64,000 bases of DNA, taken from NCBI RefSeq assembly GCF_900168065.1, contig NZ_FUZZ01000004.1:434001-498000 (forward strand). The letters run 5' to 3'. The notes below the pieces were generated by a model. That model had not been told where the DNA came from. It saw only the letters and a program-made list of their open reading frames with translations, and ran no database searches. The stretch comes from Chitinophaga ginsengisegetis. GTDB lineage: Bacteria; Bacteroidota; Bacteroidia; Chitinophagales; Chitinophagaceae. Of the stretch, positions 16,784 through 27,711 are shown piece after piece (position 1 is the stretch's first letter; every line of letters begins with the position of its first letter). A program made the translations under genes and the position numbers.

Positions 16784-19700
16784 TTATTTCATCCATCGCA
16801 GGCATTGTGCTACGAGGTCTTCATTTTCGTCAGAGATCAGGTCTTCCGGTTTCCAGTCTTTTGCCAATGCCGCGAGGTTGATTCCTTTGTCTTTCATTTT
16901 GCGCAATGTTTGCTGCAGCTGTTTCTTTTCATGTGCGGCAATGCTTACCGGCACCCGCAGCAGGAGCTGATCCAGGCAAAGCCAGGTGGCATTGCGCAGC
17001 AGGAGCGCCTGTTCACTCGCGGCTGCTTTTTTCCCGGCCGGCATCTTTTTTAGTAAGAAGTCGGCCAGCGTGCTGTATTTATGCATATCCAGCGGGCCCG
17101 CTTCCATAAATTTACCGGTGCGGTCGTATGCTTCTGTGTCTACAATATTATCGGCATCTACCGGCAGGATTTGTTGCTTGTACTTTGAAATACGCTGACG
17201 GCCCTTCCGGTCGCGCAGCAACACATCTTCCGGGGAGTTGCTTCTGTGCGTGGTAACAGCTTCCACCGGTTGTGGCGGTGCTGCTGCAGGCGCGATGTTC
17301 CGTTTATCCGCCAGGATCCTTCCAGGTGGCGGCGTGCTTTCATTCGAGAGACAATCGATCTCCTGCATGTCGCAGTTTTTGCGGAACAGCCGATTGATCC
17401 AATCCCCGAAATCTGCTTCCGGTAGTCTGTTCTTCCGGTTATCGTCGAAGCACGATGGCGTAATCTGTTCGCAATCCGGATCGGTAGCCGTATCAGGTAC
17501 TGCATCCATAATATCGGTTTGCCCGAAGAGGTAACAGATCAGGCAGCATTGAATATGTGCGTCATCGCCGCAAACAGGTTTACAAGCGAGGTGCTGCAAC
17601 CAGCGGCGGTAGAGGGTTTCAAATTCGCAGAAGCTGCGTGGCCGGAGCCAGAGTATATTCAGTAGCACATGTGCAGGCGCTTCTTTGCGGAGCAGGTTTT
17701 CCATCATGGCGCGGGTGCTGGTATTGCGGAAACGCACGGGCCAGCCGGGCAACACAATGGTGGCCACAAAGGAATAAGGATCCGTAAACGGTACCACCGT
17801 TGTTTTAAACACCGCATCTTCCGGATCTACATCATAGCCAACCACTTCTTCTTCCCACGGCAGCCTGCAAAGCGGTTCAGGTTTCACCGGCAGTAAACAC
17901 TGGCAATCGTCCGCTACACGTGGCCGGAGCAGGATGTGTTCCACTACATGCATGCCTTCATCATTAATAGCTGCGGAGGTGCGCTCAATGGCATCTTCCA
18001 TGGCAGGCAAGGTGGGATAACACTGCGGATTGGCGGCGAGCACGTAAGTGCCGTCTACCAGTTCAATGCCAAACGGGCCGCAATCTGCGCCAAGGGTGGG
18101 TTTATAATTATCCGGGATGGCCAATGCTGCGCAGAACCTGTAAAAGCCCTTGATGGCGGCATTCAGGCATTCATACTGTTCTGCACTTTCCCAGATGATG
18201 GCCCCTGGTTTACGTACCGGTGGCGGCGCATCACAGGCGCATCCGCTGTTTTCATCCGGCAAGGGCTCTTCCGGAATGAAATCATCGTGGTATAAACGGA
18301 AAGAGTAAGTATGACCAAAGGCTGTTTTTACACGGCGCACCGGGTAATAAAGCGCGCTTTGCTGCAATTTTGCTTTCCATTCTTTCATGTCATCCACTGA
18401 TAACTCAGCGTCACCGGACGGTTTGAAATAGCCGCTTACCACGTTGCCATTCAGCAGTTCAAACCGGTTGGTGGTGGTGTTCAGGGAGTAGTTGCTGTCT
18501 TTCCACAACAACGATAGTACTTCAAACAGCCAGTCGTCCTGCGCCCTTTCGGCATTGGTACCCGACGTGTATTGCTGTCCTGATACCAATATCACTTCAC
18601 CATTGGCGATTAACTGCAGCTGGAAATAGTTACCCGCATAATAAGGTTTTACCTGCAGCGATACCTGGCAGCTTTTACCGAGTTTCAACCCGATCATTTG
18701 GAGTTGCTGCAGGTATTTGGCCCTGATTTCCTCCGTGTTGTATTCATAGGGGTGTACTGCCAGCCGGTAGCCTTTCTTCACTGCTTTAAAACTGTAACAG
18801 CCATCGTCTTTTACATATCCGTAATAGGCACTGTTGCCCCGGCGGGTGGCGTCGAGCAACAGTTCCAGCCCGGTGTACACGTAATCGCCGTTAGCGTTTT
18901 TCGTTGCGGCGCCCCATGCATCTTCCAGAGAATTATAATGCTGGGTACTTTCCAAGAGCACTTCATTCATTACTACCTGGTAGCGGCAACTCGTTTCATT
19001 AAGCCGTACGCCGCTGTTACCGGCGTACCGGGCCAATGCCAGGAATAGTTTCAGCGCTTCACTGGCGGCGGCCATATCCACAAAGCCGTTGCAGAGTTTC
19101 CAGATCTTTTCCCTTTTGGTAATATCGTACAGGCTTACCCGTAGTCGCTGTACATTATTCAGCCAATGATAAGGGAAGCTCCGCATGATATGCGGCACAA
19201 TGTCCAGCAGCTGGGCTTTTCCGCCGAATTGGGTAATAGTGTCGGCGGGTACAATAGCCAGCGGGATGGTATCCGTTACCGGATCCCCTGCCAGGATAAT
19301 GCTGCTGCCATAGGCAGCGGGGTTACCGGCCAGGTGTACCAGTTGCAGGTATTGCTGACGAAATGCAGCCAGTGCTTCTGCTGAAGATTTATAAGATTTA
19401 TAACTGCGGAAATATTCGGTTTCTGTTTTTGGATAGATGGGTGAATGATAGATTTTTTCAATGCCGCGGATCACATAATAGTAGCTAACGGCCTGTGTTT
19501 GCGGATCTTTCACGCAGGTAACCACCTCTTCTCCCCCCATACATATTTCCAGGTAATCGATACCCTGCTGGTTGCGGCTGCGCAAGGCTGCCAGGCGATC
19601 GGTGGCCGGCGCTTTGTCTGCAAAGGTTTTGGGGAAACGGGCAAAGCAACCGGTTTTATTAATCACGCGGTATACAAAGGCGCCTTCTGCGTTAACAGCA

Positions 19701-22700
19701 GTGCTATGAATATAGGAATCGATGTCCGCCGGCGCGGCACCGCTTCTCAACTGCGCGAGTGATAAAGCACTCTGCAGTTTACCGGCTGCAGCTGCTGCGG
19801 GCATGATGATCTTTTTATTTAAGCCGGCATGCAGCAAAACAGGTTTGGCGCCCTTTTCTGCTTTGAGTTCCAGGTGATCCAGCGACGCCATAAAGGTGTC
19901 CATTTCTGTTTTTGCCAGCTCTTCTGTGGAATATTCTTCTTCGCTGTTAAACAGGTAAGGCTTTCCTTCCATACCCTGCAGCTGTACTTTGTATTTCCAC
20001 GCTGCGGGCTGCCGGGAGTAAGACACCTGGTATAACTGCGCCTGTACAATCTGTTGTATGTGCAGTACGGTGTTATCGGCCTGTAACTCTTCATCGAATA
20101 AGGCAGGATGCGTCGCTTTTACATGGCTGCGTTCTACCAGTACCACTTCATACCTGCCATCGGTGGTTTGCCGCACCAAATAACCCGCAGGAGTGGCTGC
20201 CAGTTGCAGGAGCAGGTGAAATTCTTCCGTAGCCTGCTGCTCATTTTTCACGGGCGATGCAGAAGTAAACATAATGAACGCATCTTCTTCAATGCTGATC
20301 TGCACCTGTAATTTTCCGCCTTTCTGCTGAATATTATCTGCCTGGAAAGCAGCAAGATTGATATAGGTAGTATGTGCGGCGTTTACGGGTAACAACTGCA
20401 ATGCCGGCAAATCCAGCGTTGGCGGGATGTTCCAGTCGTCTTCCTTCACATTGGCGAGCAAGTCGTCCGTAGCCGCTATAGCCGCCTGCTGATCGGGGAA
20501 CGCCTCATTGGAATGCAGCAGCGGTTTCCCGGCAGGATCAGTCACTTCAATAAAATGATCATAGCGGCTGATTTCCGCGGTACCATTCAGCGGCTGCTGT
20601 GTAAAATGTTCCTGTAACTGCAGCAACCGGCTCTCACGTTCTTCGGGTGAAGCTGCGGGAGATGCCAGGAATGCCTTGCCTGCCGACAACGGCACCTGTA
20701 AACCGAACTTCCCCTGCACAGGATCATCTGTGCGGATAAGCTGTTCCGGGTGTTTTAATTGTTGCGCAAGATAGATCAGTGCGGCAGAAGCATCTTCCTT
20801 TGTAACATAGTTACTTGTTCTGAACAGCACCTGGTTATCGGCATCTTTTATTTCTGCATAAAAAAAAGTTTCATAAGGTCCAACAATAAACGGGCACAAA
20901 TAATGACGGTCACTTCTTTCTATGCCCGCCAACGCATTCACCCGTTGCTCGTAACCGGAAGTATTGGAAGTATTCCATTTGTTTACGCGGTAGTCGTAGG
21001 CTTTACCGCGGTTCCTGCTTAATTTATCATAGGAAGAAAGGAACTTCGCTTTGGCGCGCAAACCCTTTTCCGCAGCCTGTTGCCGGTCGCTGATACCATA
21101 TAACACCAACGCATAATCGGTGAACGTTTCCGCAAAGCGGCTGAGCAGGTGATTGAGCATGGTTTCGCGGCGCTGCTGATACAGGGCTTTATCTTCCACG
21201 ATCTTTTGCAGGTAGCCCTGGTAGTCGGCCAGGCTGAAAACCACATCAAATGCATACTGCTCCTTGTTGGCGGTATTTTTAAATCCGAACGAACGGAGAT
21301 TTTCCGGGTATGCGGCGAGGAATATGGCCGATTGCGCTGCCTCTTTTGCTTTTTGCTGAGAAGGATAATAGCGGCATCCAAGCAATACATATTCCCTGCC
21401 GGGAGTGGCTATCACAAAGCACCAGCAGCCATCGCCATAGAGATACGTAGTAATGTTAGTAGTATTGCCCTGGTGACTCATATCCAGTAAAAGCTGTTCC
21501 ACTGCAGTATTCCGTGCAGAAAGATAATCGAAGCTGTAGTATTTATTACGCCAGCGCTGGATTACATCTTTCTTAACGGTAACGCCTGTATGCAGTTCGT
21601 TGAGCAGCTCTTTTCCAACCGGCAGCATGAGGGTATCATTCTGTTTCCAGCCCAGATCGGCATAGAATCCGCCCTGCTGGAAACGCAATAGTTTATCGAG
21701 GTCCGGCACGTCGGTAACGGCGCCGCTGAAATAGGTTTGCGCGGGCGCATCCGGCGACATCGAGAACAGGTCGCGCAGGTGCTGCAATTGCGCCAGGTAG
21801 TTAGACAGGAGCTGGTCAAAGAACAATAGGAAGCCTTTCAGCTGCCACGCCTGCACCTTACGCTGCGGGGAGGCATCGTTGCCCAGTTCCCCGTTGCCAA
21901 TACCATATACCCGTGGAAAATCGCGTTGCAGGGAATAGTAATTGCCGAGGTCCTCCCTGTAAAAACCGGAAGGCACACCATGATCAAGGTATGCGGACGA
22001 CTGGTTGTACCATACTTTCGTGCCATTCAGCAGCGAAGCATTTAAATACTGCTGCAGGTTGGTACCATCAAAAGTAAACGTGGCGCTGCCGCGTTTAAAC
22101 ACAAACCGGCTGTATACCAGCGACAGCAGCGGCAGGTGGCCATCCAGCAAAGGCAGGATCCAGGCGGTGCCGTTCGTGCTGGCTACGGGCGTGTTGTCGC
22201 CTGTAACGTAGCCGGCTATACTAAGACCGGAAACAGTGGATACGCCCGGCACATCAAACATTACATGATATACATCCGATACGCGGATTTCCCGGAGCGG
22301 CTTGATCGCTTCCAGCTCGGCGGTGTCAATGAAACCATGACTTCCGGCGGCATAGGCCCTGCCGGCAAAAATTTCTTCCATCGTCACCTTTTTTTCTTCC
22401 AGCATCTGTTGCAGGGTATAAAAGGTAACACGGGGAGAAAAGAGATGATATAACTGAAGCACCAGTTCATTTAGAACCGTGGTCACATCGGCATCTTCCT
22501 CCAGCTGGATTTCAGTGCATACGCCAATCTCTTCATGGCACAGGATGGTGATCTTATAAAAATCCTCACACAAATTACGATGTGCCATCAATGCTTTGCG
22601 GATACGCTCTTTCAAGTCAGCCAGCGCTTTTGCTCTTTCCTGGCTGTCGTCCGGCAGCGTTTCGGGTTCAATGAAAATATTATAGAGCCCATTCAGTTCC

Positions 22701-23179
22701 AGCAGGGAAATATCTTCCCCGGTGGCCGCCAGCTGCGGATTGCGGCTGCGGCATTCTAATCCTTCATCTCCAAACCAATGCACTTCCGGCGGGATATTGG
22801 TGGCAATTTCCAGCCAGGCGTTTCTTACGCCATCGATATCGGTGAGCAGTTTGCGGTAGTCGGTAATGGTGAGCGGGTTAACGGTGAGGATCTTTGCCGG
22901 CGTGAAGAAATTATCTTCCTTCCCGTTTCCTGCGGGATTCATGGTAAGCAGGTCTTCCAGCGGCAAACTGGTGCGGTAGCCCATATCCAGCAGGGAATAG
23001 CACAACACTTCCAGGATGGTGATGCCCGGATCATGTGCGTTGTGATCAGTCCATATTTTGCCGGAAAGTTTTCCGAGGTAGTCGATGCCTTCACTCCGCA
23101 ACTTTTCAAAATCCAGTTCCGGTGGAAAAGCAGGATCATTTTTAATGATCACATTCTTGGTATTTGTGTCCTCAGCCAT
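16784..23179 (-). CDS. Giant second baseplate protein (Afp12-like) with inserted repeats
   Basis: This is a 2131-aa baseplate component. The N-terminus (22-80, containing IWTDHNAHDPGITILEVLCY) and a late region (about 1795-1865, with LPGWPVRFRN and HVLLNILWL) are typical of the Afp12-like baseplate protein encoded after baseplate J in eCIS. Between about 584 and 1740 there are about eight degenerate 35-40-residue beta-hairpin-plus-helix units resembling YegP/DUF1508 modules. Examples are FQLQLIANGEVILVSGQQY (about 1519) and YAEIKDADNQVLFRTSNYV (about 774). The C-terminal third has Cys clusters (1646-1650, 1758-1771, 1866-1944) and a helical tail. Such extensions could build a cage around the spike, as reported for AlgoCIS baseplate proteins. 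Confidence 0.88.
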   Translation of the reverse strand: MAEDTNTKNVIIKNDPAFPPELDFEKLRSEGIDYLGKLSGKIWTDHNAHDPGITILEVLCYSLLDMGYRTSLPLEDLLTMNPAGNGKEDNFFTPAKILTVNPLTITDYRKLLTDIDGVRNAWLEIATNIPPEVHWFGDEGLECRSRNPQLAATGEDISLLELNGLYNIFIEPETLPDDSQERAKALADLKERIRKALMAHRNLCEDFYKITILCHEEIGVCTEIQLEEDADVTTVLNELVLQLYHLFSPRVTFYTLQQMLEEKKVTMEEIFAGRAYAAGSHGFIDTAELEAIKPLREIRVSDVYHVMFDVPGVSTVSGLSIAGYVTGDNTPVASTNGTAWILPLLDGHLPLLSLVYSRFVFKRGSATFTFDGTNLQQYLNASLLNGTKVWYNQSSAYLDHGVPSGFYREDLGNYYSLQRDFPRVYGIGNGELGNDASPQRKVQAWQLKGFLLFFDQLLSNYLAQLQHLRDLFSMSPDAPAQTYFSGAVTDVPDLDKLLRFQQGGFYADLGWKQNDTLMLPVGKELLNELHTGVTVKKDVIQRWRNKYYSFDYLSARNTAVEQLLLDMSHQGNTTNITTYLYGDGCWCFVIATPGREYVLLGCRYYPSQQKAKEAAQSAIFLAAYPENLRSFGFKNTANKEQYAFDVVFSLADYQGYLQKIVEDKALYQQRRETMLNHLLSRFAETFTDYALVLYGISDRQQAAEKGLRAKAKFLSSYDKLSRNRGKAYDYRVNKWNTSNTSGYEQRVNALAGIERSDRHYLCPFIVGPYETFFYAEIKDADNQVLFRTSNYVTKEDASAALIYLAQQLKHPEQLIRTDDPVQGKFGLQVPLSAGKAFLASPAASPEERESRLLQLQEHFTQQPLNGTAEISRYDHFIEVTDPAGKPLLHSNEAFPDQQAAIAATDDLLANVKEDDWNIPPTLDLPALQLLPVNAAHTTYINLAAFQADNIQQKGGKLQVQISIEEDAFIMFTSASPVKNEQQATEEFHLLLQLAATPAGYLVRQTTDGRYEVVLVERSHVKATHPALFDEELQADNTVLHIQQIVQAQLYQVSYSRQPAAWKYKVQLQGMEGKPYLFNSEEEYSTEELAKTEMDTFMASLDHLELKAEKGAKPVLLHAGLNKKIIMPAAAAAGKLQSALSLAQLRSGAAPADIDSYIHSTAVNAEGAFVYRVINKTGCFARFPKTFADKAPATDRLAALRSRNQQGIDYLEICMGGEEVVTCVKDPQTQAVSYYYVIRGIEKIYHSPIYPKTETEYFRSYKSYKSSAEALAAFRQQYLQLVHLAGNPAAYGSSIILAGDPVTDTIPLAIVPADTITQFGGKAQLLDIVPHIMRSFPYHWLNNVQRLRVSLYDITKREKIWKLCNGFVDMAAASEALKLFLALARYAGNSGVRLNETSCRYQVVMNEVLLESTQHYNSLEDAWGAATKNANGDYVYTGLELLLDATRRGNSAYYGYVKDDGCYSFKAVKKGYRLAVHPYEYNTEEIRAKYLQQLQMIGLKLGKSCQVSLQVKPYYAGNYFQLQLIANGEVILVSGQQYTSGTNAERAQDDWLFEVLSLLWKDSNYSLNTTTNRFELLNGNVVSGYFKPSGDAELSVDDMKEWKAKLQQSALYYPVRRVKTAFGHTYSFRLYHDDFIPEEPLPDENSGCACDAPPPVRKPGAIIWESAEQYECLNAAIKGFYRFCAALAIPDNYKPTLGADCGPFGIELVDGTYVLAANPQCYPTLPAMEDAIERTSAAINDEGMHVVEHILLRPRVADDCQCLLPVKPEPLCRLPWEEEVVGYDVDPEDAVFKTTVVPFTDPYSFVATIVLPGWPVRFRNTSTRAMMENLLRKEAPAHVLLNILWLRPRSFCEFETLYRRWLQHLACKPVCGDDAHIQCCLICYLFGQTDIMDAVPDTATDPDCEQITPSCFDDNRKNRLPEADFGDWINRLFRKNCDMQEIDCLSNESTPPPGRILADKRNIAPAAAPPQPVEAVTTHRSNSPEDVLLRDRKGRQRISKYKQQILPVDADNIVDTEAYDRTGKFMEAGPLDMHKYSTLADFLLKKMPAGKKAAASEQALLLRNATWLCLDQLLLRVPVSIAAHEKKQLQQTLRKMKDKGINLAALAKDWKPEDLISDENEDLVAQCLRWMK

Positions 23180-23189
23180 AACGATGTAG

Positions 23190-26100
23190 TTAATTGATGA
23201 TAGGGCCCTGCGGCTCCTCAGGCGATTCCGGCCGTGTATTGTTACATGGCGGTATCAAGGGTTCCGGAATATTACAGTCTGTTTCCCGCTCAGGGATGCG
23301 CGTTACCACATCCGGGCAAACCACGGCATTCTTCTGTGTGCTTACGGTGATGTTGCCACTTACCAGGATAGAACGCGGCGTATGCGGCTCCATATGCTGC
23401 GATGGCGCTGTTTCCAGTTCATGCTGCATGGTGAGGCACTCTACGTAGTCCACATAATCCAGTTGCTCCACAAACCTCACAACGTCCGCCTGGTGCACGA
23501 TTTGTCCGAACGACAGTTTATCCAGTTTTCCTATCGCCCAGGGGGCGAAAAATTCCTGCAGGTCTGTTTTCAGTTTTTCGGTATAATATTTTTCATCTTT
23601 CCCTTTATACAATTGAATGGAGATGTCGACCATCACTCTTTCATATCTTGGATTGGTGACCTTCAACCGCACAAAAGGAGATGAACGTTGTTTGAGGAAG
23701 GTGTGTATTTTTTCCAGCAGGCTTAACGGCGCTTTGGGTTCCATCAGGTTGCCGGCAGCAAGCTGGCGCAAATCGGGGATTACGGCTACTACTACATATC
23801 CGCCGGCAGCTACCAGGTCTTGCTGGTACACTTTGGCGCCAAGCCCCAGCGTATGGTTCACGCATTTCACTTTATACAGCTGCGGAAATTCTTCAAGTAC
23901 CAGTCTTTCATAATCAAACGACTGGATAGCACGGCCTTTATGGCGCAGCTGTTCGCTGACGCGCACATAAAAATGTCCTGCCGCTTCCGGCAACCGTCCG
24001 TTGAAGCCATCATAAAGTTGTGTAACGGTTTTGATATGCGCATCTGCTTCTGCCAGTTTGGAGATGCTGCCGGCTTTTAATACTTCGCCCAGGCGCATCG
24101 GGTCATTTTCAGGCAGCACCGTGAAAGTAGCCAGTGCGGCCTGTGTATGTACGCCGATGGTTTCACACACGGCCGCTACGTTTTCGGGGATAGCGGCTTT
24201 CAGCCAGTACGTACCGGCGGGCATAACGGTGTTGACTATATTAATATCGCCGGGTACGGCTATTTTGATAATGCCGGAGCGGGTTAACCCGTCGGTATCA
24301 TCATTAAGCACCTCGAATCCTTTGCGAAGCGGCTTCCAGACATTGCTGCACAGGTAAAACCATTCCACTTCCGCTTTTTCCGATTCAGAATCAGCCGTAG
24401 CTTCTGCCAGCTGGAATAAGAGATTCAGGTTGCCGTATGGCTGCAAACGATCAAGCCCTACAAACAAAGTACCTTCGTCGCAAAATACCGGTAACAGCGA
24501 GGGTTCAAGATCCAGCACTTCTTCCTTAAAAGTATTTTCAAAAGGATACAGGTGCAGCAACTGCACATCTTCCCGGATAGCGGTAGCGCTGTAGTCGATG
24601 GAAATCTGGCTGATCACCGGTGTCCAGGGTTCATTGGGAATGATGGCAGACAGTGTGTTGGTGTCTACCACGGATACCTGGATGTCTTCCAGCTTTTCTT
24701 TGATATCTTTTGCCAGTTCGGTGAGCCCTTCAAACCCCTGGAAGAAGCCGCCACGTAAGGGGAAGTCCGGTGGATTGGGGCCCCTGGAAATGTAGCGGAT
24801 GGTTAATGCTTCCGCAGGTGTGGGTGTCCAGGCCCAGGGAGGCGACATGCTATCGGATGGGATCCTGCCATCGAGACCACTGGGGCCCTGAATATATTTA
24901 TTGAGATTTAAAGCATCTGCATAAGTATCCTGTACCAGTTGCTTCAGTTCTTTCAGGTTGAACACTACCGGGGAGCCCACTGAATTGTAGTAAGCAGCGG
25001 TATCGATCCTGTTTTTCGGATCTTTCGGATCATCCAGCAGGCGGTTAAAGGCGGTCATCTGGCGGGCCAGTACAAATGCATAATCTTTATGCATAAAGTC
25101 CTGCCGGGTGAGGGTTATCTTAGCGAAGTAATTACGGGTATCCGCATTGTACCGGGTTACCTTGTCGCTGGTAAGACTGAACTGATCCTTGAAATCTATT
25201 GCCGTTGGCTGATCAAAAGCGATGGAGTAATCGTATATCTTCTGCGGATCACAGGGTACATCCTCATTTTTGGTGAACAATTCTTCTGCCGATGCATTCT
25301 CTTTAAACCATTTTCCATCCTGCAAAACATATTTATTAATCTTGAAGTCGGCCTCTGCTAATCCGCCCTGGACATAGCCTGCATAATACGCTTCGAAACT
25401 GGCTGGTTTATCTTTCCAGTTCATGTTCACATATACCTTGTCCCATTTCTTCCCGAAAATTTCTGTAGAGCCAATGTAAAAGCTGGGACCTTTAGCAGTG
25501 GTGGAAAATTCCTTTTTACCTTTCAGTATTTCAAAATCAATCAGCGCTGGCCGGGTACCAAAGGGATAAACAGGCGAGTTAACATCCTGCACCGTTTCAT
25601 CATTTTGCACGATCACATTTTTCACCCCGCAAACATCTACTTTGATAGATACATTCTTTATGCGGAAGTCGCGCAGGAAGTGATACAGCGCAATAGCGGT
25701 TACCGTGTTCTTTGGCTGGCGTTCCAGTTTACACTGGCCGCAATCGCCCCCCACTTTTTCAACCAGGATATCATCAAGACTTAATTTCACCTGCTGGTCC
25801 ACTTCCACGCGGAGCACGGGCAAGGTGGTGTTATAGTTGCCATTGAGCGCTTTCTTATCATAAAAAGTAACCGCGGGCACTTCCGGCGGGAGCTCTACTT
25901 TCAGCGTTAATTTATAACCACCGGGTTGTGTAACAATGGAGATGTCTGCCAGCTTTGGTGGGGTAATCCACTCTTCCGCACCGCTGAAAAACAGCTGCAA
26001 CACACTGCGGGGTTTAAACAATTCTTTTACTGCTACCGGCAATGCGTTGATGTTCGTTAAAGGAGGATCGGGCGTTATGCCATTGTCTGTTAACACCGCA

Positions 26101-27662
26101 TGTGTACCATCTGAAGCATATCTTACATCCGTAAGCGCATCCCGCAGTATGGTGATGGTGGCGGCGTCCACACCCATTTCTTCTGCCTTTGCAATCAGGT
26201 CGTCCGACAGGTAGGTGTATTTATTTTTGAGGATAATTTTCAGTGCATCGAAGTAATCGCTGTCCTGCAGCAACACATTATCGTCGCAGTTTTCAGAAAG
26301 GATGCACTCAATATCTACCGTGATTTTGCGGGTGCCTTCCTGCAGGAGTAATACCGGCGAAGCCAGCATGAATCCGAGGCGGGCATAAGGATGCTGCACC
26401 GGTTGTACTTTGCCGGGTGCAATAAATTTACTGTAGCGGGAACCGGCGGTAAACCAGTTCTTTGGCATATTTTCCTGGAAGGGTTTGTCTACCCCATCCG
26501 CCATATTGGCTTTGGTGGCGATATACAGTCCTTCGATAAAATTCCTTTTATAACAAAGCTGGCCTCCGTCCGTCAATGTTCTTTTGAATGCTGTTACCGG
26601 GTTTACATACAGGGTAAGTAAACTGGAGATGGCGGCATTGTCTACCACTATTTCATCATTAAGCCGGAAGAGCACATCTGTTTTCAGTTTATCCTTTCCA
26701 TCGCGGAGGGCAGTTCCTTTCGGGAGCAGGTATTGCTGAAAGGGTTGCTGTACTTCAAACACCACGTGCGCCTTATCCGGCGTGAGGGGTTTGGGTACCA
26801 GTTTTAATACCTGTTGAAAGAAGAAATCAAGATGTTTTTGTGTGAATCCGTTCAGTTGTTGCTGTACATGTGTGAAGAGGTACAGGAATGCAAAGAGCAG
26901 ACCCAGGTGTGGAGTATGATTCTTTTTATAGGCTTCATTCAGTGGTTGCAGGCTTTCTCCGATGCTATCCGGCGCCAGTGCGGCGATAGCGGCAATGGCA
27001 TCTATGAATGGCTGAAAGATGGACTGGTAAGCCTGCAACAGCAGCAATGCTTTTTCGCGGGAGGTGGCGGCGTAATGAAAACTTTCGTTCCATTCGAGAT
27101 AAGCAAACAGCGGATCGATACCCCAGATCTCTTCATCTTTTATTTGAGAAAGATCGATGGGACGAACGCAGAACCATTTCACAGCGCCGTTGGAGAACTG
27201 GATGAACCGGGACAGCGGTGTACGGAGCTTTTGCTGTATAATGGCTTCTATACTACGTTCCATTGGCAGTCCTGTACCATGAAAAGCCAGCTGCCACTGT
27301 GCAATAGGAACAATTACATCATCATATAAAAAATTGATCAGGAGTTGAAGCGTATCTTTTGTGGGGCGTTCATATACCTGGTTTACATATCCTTCAAAAT
27401 TATCTTTCAGCTGGCTGGTATTTGTTTTAGCCAGTTGCGCCAGCAGAAAAGGGAGGCTGTTCCGGAAGAAAGGCTGCCAGTCGTTGATCAGGTAGGCATC
27501 TTTGTATTGGTAATAATTGATCTGCGGCGCCATTTGTACGAAGTAATGGAGCAGGTCCGCGAGCTTTCTCCCGTCTATCGGTGCGGAGGCAGCATCCAGG
27601 GCCGGTAGTAGCCGGTTACGCTGACTGATGCCTGGTTCATATTGAAAAGGATGTACGATCAT
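23190..27662 (-). CDS. Baseplate J-like protein (Afp11-like), 1490 aa
   Basis: This is the first wedge protein of the baseplate, equivalent to T4 gp6/phage P2 gpJ. The signature lies in the C-terminal fifth: RAIQSFDYERLVLEEFPQ and KVKCVN, then VVVAVIPDLRQ and RYERVMVDISIQL. The N-terminal 1000 residues are a large extension rich in beta-strands, with a helical first 300 residues (lipid- or sheath-facing role unknown). Afp11-type proteins are usually shorter, so this is an extended form. It lies 42 bp after gp25 and 10 bp before the 2131-aa partner, consistent with a gp6-gp7-like heteromeric wedge. Confidence 0.9.
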   Translation of the reverse strand: MIVHPFQYEPGISQRNRLLPALDAASAPIDGRKLADLLHYFVQMAPQINYYQYKDAYLINDWQPFFRNSLPFLLAQLAKTNTSQLKDNFEGYVNQVYERPTKDTLQLLINFLYDDVIVPIAQWQLAFHGTGLPMERSIEAIIQQKLRTPLSRFIQFSNGAVKWFCVRPIDLSQIKDEEIWGIDPLFAYLEWNESFHYAATSREKALLLLQAYQSIFQPFIDAIAAIAALAPDSIGESLQPLNEAYKKNHTPHLGLLFAFLYLFTHVQQQLNGFTQKHLDFFFQQVLKLVPKPLTPDKAHVVFEVQQPFQQYLLPKGTALRDGKDKLKTDVLFRLNDEIVVDNAAISSLLTLYVNPVTAFKRTLTDGGQLCYKRNFIEGLYIATKANMADGVDKPFQENMPKNWFTAGSRYSKFIAPGKVQPVQHPYARLGFMLASPVLLLQEGTRKITVDIECILSENCDDNVLLQDSDYFDALKIILKNKYTYLSDDLIAKAEEMGVDAATITILRDALTDVRYASDGTHAVLTDNGITPDPPLTNINALPVAVKELFKPRSVLQLFFSGAEEWITPPKLADISIVTQPGGYKLTLKVELPPEVPAVTFYDKKALNGNYNTTLPVLRVEVDQQVKLSLDDILVEKVGGDCGQCKLERQPKNTVTAIALYHFLRDFRIKNVSIKVDVCGVKNVIVQNDETVQDVNSPVYPFGTRPALIDFEILKGKKEFSTTAKGPSFYIGSTEIFGKKWDKVYVNMNWKDKPASFEAYYAGYVQGGLAEADFKINKYVLQDGKWFKENASAEELFTKNEDVPCDPQKIYDYSIAFDQPTAIDFKDQFSLTSDKVTRYNADTRNYFAKITLTRQDFMHKDYAFVLARQMTAFNRLLDDPKDPKNRIDTAAYYNSVGSPVVFNLKELKQLVQDTYADALNLNKYIQGPSGLDGRIPSDSMSPPWAWTPTPAEALTIRYISRGPNPPDFPLRGGFFQGFEGLTELAKDIKEKLEDIQVSVVDTNTLSAIIPNEPWTPVISQISIDYSATAIREDVQLLHLYPFENTFKEEVLDLEPSLLPVFCDEGTLFVGLDRLQPYGNLNLLFQLAEATADSESEKAEVEWFYLCSNVWKPLRKGFEVLNDDTDGLTRSGIIKIAVPGDINIVNTVMPAGTYWLKAAIPENVAAVCETIGVHTQAALATFTVLPENDPMRLGEVLKAGSISKLAEADAHIKTVTQLYDGFNGRLPEAAGHFYVRVSEQLRHKGRAIQSFDYERLVLEEFPQLYKVKCVNHTLGLGAKVYQQDLVAAGGYVVVAVIPDLRQLAAGNLMEPKAPLSLLEKIHTFLKQRSSPFVRLKVTNPRYERVMVDISIQLYKGKDEKYYTEKLKTDLQEFFAPWAIGKLDKLSFGQIVHQADVVRFVEQLDYVDYVECLTMQHELETAPSQHMEPHTPRSILVSGNITVSTQKNAVVCPDVVTRIPERETDCNIPEPLIPPCNNTRPESPEEPQGPIIN

Positions 27663-27683
27663 GATTTAACTGATTAATTGATG

Positions 27684-27711
27684 ACCCTGTGGCGGAGGCG
27701 CCGGTCAGGGT
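27684..27711 (-). other. Intercistronic hairpin between gp25 and baseplate J genes
   Basis: Arms ACCCTG (27684-27689) and CAGGGT (27706-27711) enclose a GC-rich loop and overlap the gp25 stop codon. There is no T-tract in the direction of transcription, so it is more likely a processing or mRNA stability element than a terminator. Confidence 0.4.

Noticed and set aside
26814..27329. 171-aa ORF opposite the baseplate J gene
   Set aside because: Cys-, Met- and Phe-rich antisense shadow without leader or motif.
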